Below are positions 42,428 through 48,436 of a stretch of 48,436 nt of DNA, in pieces. The translations under genes and the position numbers were made by a program. Each line of letters begins with the position of its first letter. Position 1 is the stretch's first letter. Below the pieces are notes generated by a model. The model did no database searches. It saw only the letters and a program-made list of their open reading frames with translations, and was not told the origin of the DNA. Origin of the DNA: JAKPQD01 sp029572965 (GTDB lineage: Bacteria; Bacteroidota; Bacteroidia; Bacteroidales; DTGW01); assembly GCA_035374585.1 (NCBI GenBank), contig DAOSPF010000022.1, positions 1 through 48,436 of the forward strand, written 5' to 3'.

Positions 42428-43153
42428 CCGTTCTTTAACATAAAGAAATACCGAAATCAAAATGTAAAAAACAATAATCACAGGAAGTGCTTTTATGCTC
42501 ATCAAAATCAAACACAACAAACAAATAAACAAAAATAAAATCTGAATGCTATATTTTTTTAAAGAAAAACTTTTCATTTTGAGCGAAAACATAGGAAGGT
42601 TGCATACCATCAGAAATGAATCAACAACAGAAATTGCAATCAGCCCTATGTAAGTATATGACAAAGCCCCCAACCCTAATAAGCTATCGGACGAAAAAAA
42701 GATAATGGTTATAGAAGCTATCAGGATAGCACTTGCAGGAGTAGGCAATCCAATAAAAGTGTCGCCCTGACGTTCGTCAATATTGAACTTTGCCAAACGT
42801 AATGCAGAAAATGCAGGAATTAACGAGGCTACAATAATATTTACAAAAGTACTCTTTTCAAACATAAGAAAATTAAACGACGAAAATTGCAACATTTGAT
42901 ACATCAAAACTCCCGGAGCAATACCAAAACTAACAACATCAGCAAGCGAGTCGAGCTCTTTCCCTATCACCGAATTAGACTTTAACAACCGTGCAGCAAA
43001 GCCATCAAAAAAGTCAAATACTGCAGCTAAAAAAATATAATATGGGGCATAAGCAATGGTATTGATGTTAAATGCAAATATTATAGCGGTAAACCCGGCT
43101 ACTAAATTTAATAAAGTAATAAAATTAGGAATATTCTTTACAATCTGTTTCAT
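42407..43153 (-). CDS. pssA: CDP-diacylglycerol-serine O-phosphatidyltransferase
   Basis: This 248-residue membrane enzyme makes phosphatidylserine from CDP-diacylglycerol and serine, the precursor of phosphatidylethanolamine. The CDP-alcohol phosphotransferase motif is complete: D47, D50-G51, A54-R55, G64, D68 and D72 (DFFDGFAARLL...GKELDSLAD). Several transmembrane helices cover the rest. Its end overlaps the MESH1-like gene by 21 bp in convergent orientation with no terminator between. A -7 box lies just upstream. Confidence 0.93.
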   Translation of the reverse strand: MKQIVKNIPNFITLLNLVAGFTAIIFAFNINTIAYAPYYIFLAAVFDFFDGFAARLLKSNSVIGKELDSLADVVSFGIAPGVLMYQMLQFSSFNFLMFEKSTFVNIIVASLIPAFSALRLAKFNIDERQGDTFIGLPTPASAILIASITIIFFSSDSLLGLGALSYTYIGLIAISVVDSFLMVCNLPMFSLKMKSFSLKKYSIQILFLFICLLCLILMSIKALPVIIVFYILISVFLYVKERLVGKAA

Positions 43154-43179
43154 TGTATTTCAATAATAAAATTTGCCGA

Positions 43180-43187
43180 CAAATGTA
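43180..43187 (-). promoter_or_regulatory. -7 box of pssA
   Basis: Minus-strand TACATTTG matches TAnnTTTG, about 27 bp upstream of the pssA start. Confidence 0.5.
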
Positions 43188-43251
43188 AATGTTTTATCTA
43201 TAAAACGAAGCTTATGTTTGTTTAAAATTCGGCATTTTTATTGTATTAGAT

Positions 43252-43259
43252 TAAATTTG
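43252..43259 (+). promoter_or_regulatory. -7 box of the Rel gene
   Basis: TAAATTTG matches TAnnTTTG, 20 bp before the ATG at 43280. Confidence 0.5.
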
Positions 43260-43279
43260 AAAAATAAATAATTGAGCAA

Positions 43280-45481
43280 ATGAGCAAAAGCAAAGTATTT
43301 ATTCCTGAATATTTGGCCCGAGAATATCGCAAACTGCTAAAGTTACTGCGTTCAACAAAAGGAGATGTTGATTTTTCAAAAATCAGGGCCGCGTTCACAT
43401 TAGCCAACGATGCCTGTAACTGCAACAACAGTTATTATAGTGAACCGCTTATTATGCAAGCTGTACAGGTAGCTCAAATTGTTGCAAACGACCTTCCTTT
43501 AGGGACCGAACAAGTATGCATAGCGCTAATGTTCAAATTTGTTGAAAACGGACTTTTGGACGAGAAAAATATAGAAGCCTCTCTGGGCAAGCATTATGCC
43601 AAACAAACAAAATCATTGGCAGAAATCTCGAAAATTAACACCCAAAAAATATCCGGACAAGCTGAGAATTTCAGAAAACTGCTCTTAACCATTACCGATG
43701 ATGTGCGTATTGTGTTGGTAAAACTTGCAGACAGGCTTTATGTTATGCGAAACCTTGAAACTGAAGAAACAGAGGTACAAAAGCGCATAGCCAAAGAAGT
43801 ATTTGACCTGTATGCCCCCATTGCCCATCGCTTAGGCCTGTATCATGTCAAAACTGAGCTGGAAGAGCTTGCTATGAAATTTACTAATCCGGACATGTAC
43901 AATTACATAGAAAAAAAGCTACAAGACACTGCTTCAGCTCGAAACAAATTTATCAAAGAATTTATCGTACCGGTTAAAGCAATACTCGACCAAAACAACT
44001 TTGTATATGAAATAAAAAGCCGCACAAAATCTATTTTCTCGATATACAATAAAATGCGAAAGCAAAATATTGAATTTGAGGAAGTTTACGATTTATTTGC
44101 CATACGTATCATTTTAAAAAGTTCATTAGAAAATGAAAAGTCCGATTGCTGGAAAGTTTTTTCGTTAATTACCAGTATGTACCCGCATAACCCCGATAGA
44201 ATGCGCGATTGGATTACTGTGCCTAAATCATCAGGATACGAATCCCTGCATGCCACGGTTATGACCGAACAGGGTAAATGGGTAGAAGTGCAAATCCGTA
44301 CTCAAAGGATGGACGAGATAGCCGAAAAAGGATTTGCTGCACACTGGAAATATAAAGGTCAAAAAGCTGATGGGACAATTGACACCTGGATTAATAAAAT
44401 CAGAGAAGCATTAGAATCTTCTGCATCTGACTCTGAATCTGCAATTGACAATCAAAAATTAAGCCTTTACTCTCAAGAAATATTTGTTTTTACTCCTAAA
44501 GGCGATTTGCGGACACTACCTAAAGGCGCCACAGTGCTGGATTTTGCTTATGAAATCCATACAAATGTAGGAAATACCTGTACCGGAGCTAAAATAAACG
44601 GCAAAAACGTTCCTATCCGCTATGAACTAAAGAATGGAGATAAAGTAGAAATTATTACTTCTAAAACCCAAACACCAAAAAATGATTGGATTGAATTTGC
44701 CGTAACAACAAAAGCACGTTCAAAAATCAAACTTGCCCTCAAAAACGAGCTTATCCTCCGTGCCGAAGCCGGAAAGGAAATATTCAGGCGCAGGCTGCGC
44801 AATTGGAAAATTGGGTTCAACGACGTGTTGGTTTCAAAATTGATGAAACATTTCAAAATTAAAACTGCCATTGACTTTTACTCCCTCATTGCAGATGAAA
44901 AAATTGAAATGACAGAAATAAAGAAAATCATCACAGCATCGGAAAAAACAGCTAATGAATCGCCAGAAAAAATTGACAACGCCCAATTAGACAAGATAAT
45001 ACCTTCTTTAGCCGTAAAAAGTGAAGAAGTATTAGAGATAGACAACAAAATCATCAACCATGTTGAATATAAACTGGCTAAGTGCTGCTCTCCTATTTTT
45101 GGGGATGATATTTTTGGCTTTATCACTATTAATGACGGCATTAAAATACACCGAGTCACTTGTCCTAATGCCAGGGACATGGTAAACCGTTTTGGATACC
45201 GCATTGTTAAAGCCCGTTGGTCCAATACAGATAATAACACCTTTTTTCAGGCAGCTTTGCGAGTTACAGGTAGCAACGAATTGGGCATTCTTTCAAAAAT
45301 TACAGATATCATAGCAAAAGACCTGAAGGTAAACTTGCGCTCAATAAACGTTGATACTCAGGATGTTGTTTTTGAAGGGGTAATAAAACTTTTTGTTAAA
45401 GAAGTATCACACTTAGATATGCTGATACACAAACTCATGAAAGTTAATGGTGTTGATGTTGTACACCGTATAGAAGCTTGA
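43280..45481 (+). CDS. Long RelA/SpoT homologue with degenerate hydrolase domain
   Basis: This 733-residue Rel protein has a hydrolase-like N-terminus (about 35-185), synthetase (about 230-355), TGS (about 400-460), a helical region with a C-C pair, and ACT (about 655-733). In the hydrolase domain the catalytic HD reads F85-K86 (LMFKFVEN), the following ED reads E89-N90, the IHP histidine is replaced by Gln (MQAVQVA) and the NM motif reads VM (LADRLYVM). It should therefore not hydrolyse (p)ppGpp. The synthetase motifs are intact: YDLFAIRI, PKSSGYESLH, VEVQIRT and EKGFAAHW. It is probably a ppGpp synthetase only, RelA-like. The intact MESH1-like hydrolase is 0.9 kb upstream. Confidence 0.92.
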   Translation: MSKSKVFIPEYLAREYRKLLKLLRSTKGDVDFSKIRAAFTLANDACNCNNSYYSEPLIMQAVQVAQIVANDLPLGTEQVCIALMFKFVENGLLDEKNIEASLGKHYAKQTKSLAEISKINTQKISGQAENFRKLLLTITDDVRIVLVKLADRLYVMRNLETEETEVQKRIAKEVFDLYAPIAHRLGLYHVKTELEELAMKFTNPDMYNYIEKKLQDTASARNKFIKEFIVPVKAILDQNNFVYEIKSRTKSIFSIYNKMRKQNIEFEEVYDLFAIRIILKSSLENEKSDCWKVFSLITSMYPHNPDRMRDWITVPKSSGYESLHATVMTEQGKWVEVQIRTQRMDEIAEKGFAAHWKYKGQKADGTIDTWINKIREALESSASDSESAIDNQKLSLYSQEIFVFTPKGDLRTLPKGATVLDFAYEIHTNVGNTCTGAKINGKNVPIRYELKNGDKVEIITSKTQTPKNDWIEFAVTTKARSKIKLALKNELILRAEAGKEIFRRRLRNWKIGFNDVLVSKLMKHFKIKTAIDFYSLIADEKIEMTEIKKIITASEKTANESPEKIDNAQLDKIIPSLAVKSEEVLEIDNKIINHVEYKLAKCCSPIFGDDIFGFITINDGIKIHRVTCPNARDMVNRFGYRIVKARWSNTDNNTFFQAALRVTGSNELGILSKITDIIAKDLKVNLRSINVDTQDVVFEGVIKLFVKEVSHLDMLIHKLMKVNGVDVVHRIEA

Positions 45482-45488
45482 TTTTTAC

Positions 45489-45692
45489 TTAATTTTTAAG
45501 GCCAAAATAAATAATTGTAGCCATCAGCATTTCATCTCCATCACTACATATTTCATAATTTACTTCACCATTACGTTTGTGAACAACCTGCACAAGTTCA
45601 TGTGTTTCATCATAGACCAATTGGTATGCCCCCTTGGTCAGATGCGTCTTTGATGCTTCTATTAGTTTTGTAAACATGCTTACTTCCTGCAT
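45489..45692 (-). CDS. Hypothetical small protein
   Basis: A 67-residue protein (or 62 if starting at the second Met, MFTKLIEASKTH). It is soluble by composition, with no signal peptide and no family recognised. It is convergent with the Rel gene (7-bp gap) and lies 124 bp downstream of murF. Coding-like composition and a clean start support it weakly; the function is unknown. Confidence 0.5.
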   Translation of the reverse strand: MQEVSMFTKLIEASKTHLTKGAYQLVYDETHELVQVVHKRNGEVNYEICSDGDEMLMATIIYFGLKN

Positions 45693-45816
45693 TTTGGGGA
45701 TGCCTTATTTTACTGTAAAAGTATATCGTGCAAACCTTATTTACCTTTTAATATAACATTTGTTATCAACAACTTACATTATATTATTAACAATCCCGAA
45801 GGAATGAAATGGATAA

Positions 45817-47121
45817 TCATAATACATCCACCGTCAATTCAAGTTTCATAGCTCTTGAACCTTTTACAAGAACCATAGCATCTTTAATTGGATTCTGGCA
45901 AATATAATCCACTAAAGCATTCGTATTTTCAAATGTTTTGAAGTTGACTTGTTTTGCAGTTTCTATGAAGGAATTACCAACAAGATATACCTCGCTGAAT
46001 TTCATTTCTGAAAGTAAATTAACAATCTTTGTGTGTTCTTCTAAAGAATACTTGCCAAGCTCCTTCATCTCTCCAAGGATAACAATCTTCTTTTCTCTCT
46101 TCCCGGTTTTTAATATGGCAAAATTTCGTATAGCAGCTTCTACACTGACCGGATTTGCATTGTAATAATCACACAGCACAGTATTAAAGCTTTTTTCAAC
46201 TATTTGCGAGCGGTTATTCTGCGGAACATATTCTGCTATAGCTTCACAGGCATCTGCAAATGCAACTCCCACATACATAGCAATTGTTATCGCTGCCAAT
46301 ATATTTTCAAGATTATAACTTCCTGTCAAATGAGTTTTAACAATGCGTTCACTACCCTTACAATATATTTTGCATACCAGTGTGGGGTTTACTTCTACAA
46401 TTTCTCCATAAATTTCTGTTTTTGCAGCATCCCCAAAACCGATCTTTTGACAACTGACCTTTGCTACTTCCGATACAAGCAAAGGATTATTAGCATTGTA
46501 AAAAATTATACCATTTTCCTTGTTATTAAGGTACCGGTACATTTCTGTTTTAGCAGTAACCACCCCTTCAAATGAACCAAAACCTTCAAGATGGGCTTTG
46601 CCAATATTATTTATAATACCTAAGTCAGGCTCTGCAATACTGCATAATTGAGCAATTTCGCCAATGTGGTTAGCCCCCATCTCAATAATTGCCATCTCTG
46701 TATCAACTGGAACTGAAAGCAAAGTTAGAGGCACACCTATATGATTGTTTAAGTTGCCTTTAGTTGCAATTGTTTTAAATTTTTTGGACAAAGTTGCCAA
46801 TGTAAGCTCTTTTGTAGTTGTTTTTCCGTTAGTTCCGGTAATGCCTATCACTTTTGTATTTAGATGCTTTCTATGATAATTAGCCAGTTCTTGTAAGGTA
46901 TTCAACACATTTTCAACCAAAAAACATTTAGGATGGTTTACTTTAACATCATCAACCACAGCATATGCAGCTCCTTTGTCAAGTGCCTCAAATGCATACT
47001 TGTTTCCATCAAAAGACTCTCCCTTTAAAGCAAAAAAAATACTTTTAGGGATAATATTTCTTGAATCGGTAGAAATTAAGGGATATTGTTGATAAATTAA
47101 ATATAAATCATTAATATTCAT
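45817..47121 (-). CDS. murF: UDP-N-acetylmuramoyl-tripeptide-D-alanyl-D-alanine ligase
   Basis: This 434-residue Mur ligase adds D-Ala-D-Ala to complete the peptidoglycan pentapeptide precursor. It has the N-terminal UDP-binding part (FFALKGESFDGNKYA), the ATP-binding loop GITGTNGKTTT (about 93-103), the IIEMGANHIGEI signature with the catalytic region, NIGKAHLEGFGS, and the C-terminal domain with LVKGSRAMKLE. Length is normal for MurF. It follows gldJ on the minus strand with a terminator-like hairpin between, so it may be transcribed separately. Confidence 0.96.
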   Translation of the reverse strand: MNINDLYLIYQQYPLISTDSRNIIPKSIFFALKGESFDGNKYAFEALDKGAAYAVVDDVKVNHPKCFLVENVLNTLQELANYHRKHLNTKVIGITGTNGKTTTKELTLATLSKKFKTIATKGNLNNHIGVPLTLLSVPVDTEMAIIEMGANHIGEIAQLCSIAEPDLGIINNIGKAHLEGFGSFEGVVTAKTEMYRYLNNKENGIIFYNANNPLLVSEVAKVSCQKIGFGDAAKTEIYGEIVEVNPTLVCKIYCKGSERIVKTHLTGSYNLENILAAITIAMYVGVAFADACEAIAEYVPQNNRSQIVEKSFNTVLCDYYNANPVSVEAAIRNFAILKTGKREKKIVILGEMKELGKYSLEEHTKIVNLLSEMKFSEVYLVGNSFIETAKQVNFKTFENTNALVDYICQNPIKDAMVLVKGSRAMKLELTVDVL

Positions 47122-47160
47122 AAGTCTGTAATAAATCTCAATTGATTAAACTAAAAAGAA

Positions 47161-47190
47161 AAAGCCTTACACTCATTAGCGTAAGGCTTT
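47161..47190. terminator. Terminator between gldJ and murF
   Basis: Perfect 10-bp stem AAAGCCTTAC/GTAAGGCTTT with a 10-nt loop. The minus-strand side runs into a U-rich stretch, so it ends the gldJ transcript. Confidence 0.75.
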
Positions 47191-47210
47191 TATATACTTA
47201 ATTGATTTCA

Positions 47211-48436
47211 TTAAAATCCTTTAGGGCTACCCACACGGGTCATAGCGCAACGGAACCCAATATCATCACGCGAATCTGTTTCATTAAGGAACCTGCGGGT
47301 TCCAGGAACAAGCCAGTATGCACGGTCTTTCCATGAACCTCCTTTGTAAACCCTTACATTGTCAGTAATAAGAGAAGACATATCACCTTGACCCTGAGCA
47401 TACATTCGTGTAGAGCCGCCAGGATTTTGAGCAGATGTTGTCGATGTTGAAAAATCTAAGCTTGATTGAACATCACCATCGAGATAATTCCTATAATCAG
47501 CTTGTTTGTAATTCCTACGATTGGCAGCATTAGCCGGATCAACAGGTTTAAATTTTATACGGCCTAAACTGTCCTTTGGAGCTACGTTCCCATCATTATC
47601 TCTTTCCATTTCCATAAACACGTTACCACGGAAAGGCCTGAATTCATCATTGTCTTCCTGAGTAAGAGGCCTGTAAACGTCCATCACCCATTCACTAACA
47701 TTACCAGCCATACAATAAAGCCCATAATCATTTGGCCAATATGACTTAACAGGAGCAGGAACATCAGCGTTATCATTAAGGTCTCCGGCTGTACCCATAT
47801 AGTCCCCTCTGCCTCTTACAAAGTTAGCACGCATTTGTCCACGGCTTTTAGCATCGTCATTTCTTAACGTATGACCATTCCAAGGAAATAATCTGCGTTC
47901 GTAAATACGTTCATCAAAACTGTTACCAATAAGAGAAAATGCTGCAAACTCCCATTCAGCTTCTGTAGGAAGACGATATTTAGGCAATAACAAACCATCT
48001 TCAAGTGTAATTTTTCTTTCAACACCCATTGGCGAAAGTTTTGGATTCTCACCAGGAAGGCCATCATATTGCCCAACTAAATAAGCATCAGTATTAAAGT
48101 TTTCAGCACCAGATTGTTGTGGATCCATTTTTAAGTATCCGTTATCAATCATTATTTTTTCATTTACACGGTCTGAACGCCATGCACAATAGTCATTTGC
48201 CTGAATCCAGTTAACCCCTACAACAGGATACTGGTTATATGCAGGATGGCGAAAATAATATTCTACATAAGGTTCATTATATGCAAGTTTACTTCTCCAA
48301 ACTAAAGTGTCAGGCAAAGCATTTTTGTAAACAGCAGGATACTCAGCGAACACTCTTTTTAACCAAAAAAGATACTCGCGATAGTCCACATTTCTAACTT
48401 CTGTTTCATCTAAGTAAAAAGAAGAAACAGAAACAC
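47211..48436 (-). CDS. gldJ: GldJ-like gliding/type IX secretion lipoprotein (N-terminus outside window)
   Basis: The reading frame is open to the right edge, so the gene is partial: at least 408 codons, without its signal peptide. It has the formylglycine-generating-enzyme (FGE/SUMF) fold used by GldJ and GldK: YPVVGVNWIQANDYCAWR, YRLPTEAEWEFAA, YPWNG-like FPWNG, GLYCMAGNVSEWVMD and the closing RVYKGGSWKD...RDDIGFRCA. The ANFVRGRGDYMGTAGDLND segment and the tail RVGSPKGF point to GldJ rather than GldK. GldJ is needed for gliding motility and for stability of the type IX secretion system. Sequence after the edge would confirm the lipobox. Confidence 0.72.
   Translation of the reverse strand, partial: VSVSSFYLDETEVRNVDYREYLFWLKRVFAEYPAVYKNALPDTLVWRSKLAYNEPYVEYYFRHPAYNQYPVVGVNWIQANDYCAWRSDRVNEKIMIDNGYLKMDPQQSGAENFNTDAYLVGQYDGLPGENPKLSPMGVERKITLEDGLLLPKYRLPTEAEWEFAAFSLIGNSFDERIYERRLFPWNGHTLRNDDAKSRGQMRANFVRGRGDYMGTAGDLNDNADVPAPVKSYWPNDYGLYCMAGNVSEWVMDVYRPLTQEDNDEFRPFRGNVFMEMERDNDGNVAPKDSLGRIKFKPVDPANAANRRNYKQADYRNYLDGDVQSSLDFSTSTTSAQNPGGSTRMYAQGQGDMSSLITDNVRVYKGGSWKDRAYWLVPGTRRFLNETDSRDDIGFRCAMTRVGSPKGF

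Noticed and set aside
1..48436. tRNA, rRNA, tmRNA, RNase P or SRP RNA genes
   Set aside because: I looked for typical tRNA T-loop sequence and conserved RNA cores and saw none; small divergent RNAs could still be missed by eye.

Overview
The window comes from a low-GC member of the Bacteroidota, most likely order Bacteroidales or a close relative. The evidence is a SusC/SusD outer-membrane pair, a GldJ-type gliding/type IX secretion lipoprotein, SiaC-family (DUF1987) and DUF3276 proteins, DUF2027-Smr and DUF3108 proteins, many lipoboxes, and promoters of the Bacteroidota type (-7 box TAnnTTTG). I saw no rRNA, tRNA or CRISPR array. Most of the window is chromosomal housekeeping with small accessory patches. 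Layout: 0.1-2.4 kb holds a SiaC-family switch protein and an OmpA/TPR lipoprotein. 2.4-5.8 kb is a minus-strand ffh-lptG-folP operon. 6.4-8.3 kb is a minus-strand operon of a DUF2027-Smr protein, a ProX/YbaK tRNA deacylase and a Y1 (IS200-like) transposase-like protein. 8.4-8.5 kb is a MITE-like palindromic element. 8.7-15 kb carries prfC, a P-II protein, ssb and mutY, HU, a 30-residue very basic protein and RNase G. 15-20.6 kb is a SusC/SusD/lipoprotein locus. 20.6-23.5 kb holds a TPR-SpoIIE phosphatase and larE. 23.6-25 kb has a second MITE-like element, two adjacent palindromes and a dihydroorotate dehydrogenase-like gene. 25-30.6 kb has a micropeptide ORF divergent from a membrane-anchored TPR-CHAT peptidase-like protein, then DUF3108 and a long QueA paralogue. 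30.6-33.8 kb is mnmA with a NUMOD4/HNH-HTH protein, rubredoxin and pdxB. 34.2-38.3 kb is fabF, fabH and an acyl-CoA synthetase. 38.6-40.3 kb has an insertion-end-like repeat, a SIR2-like protein and DUF3276. 40.4-45.5 kb is a nucleotidyltransferase, a second SiaC protein, a MESH1-like small alarmone hydrolase, pssA and a long Rel protein. 45.5-48.4 kb is a small unknown gene, murF and gldJ, which runs off the right edge. How the genes work together: the most striking theme is signalling. The long RelA/SpoT protein at 43.3-45.5 kb has lost its hydrolase catalytic residues but keeps the synthetase motifs, while an intact stand-alone MESH1-type hydrolase lies about 0.9 kb upstream. That hydrolase is divergent from a SiaC-family phosphoprotein. 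A second SiaC gene and a periplasmic-TPR/cytoplasmic-PP2C phosphatase of the type that dephosphorylates SiaC-like proteins are elsewhere in the window. Together they suggest a split alarmone synthesis/hydrolysis module and, more speculatively, a phosphorylation switch linked to it. A second candidate system is the lipid-anchored TPR-CHAT protein with its divergent 28-residue Pro/Gly/Lys-rich peptide, which has its own -7 box and a shared terminator. Functions are assigned from motifs read by eye; no database searches were run.
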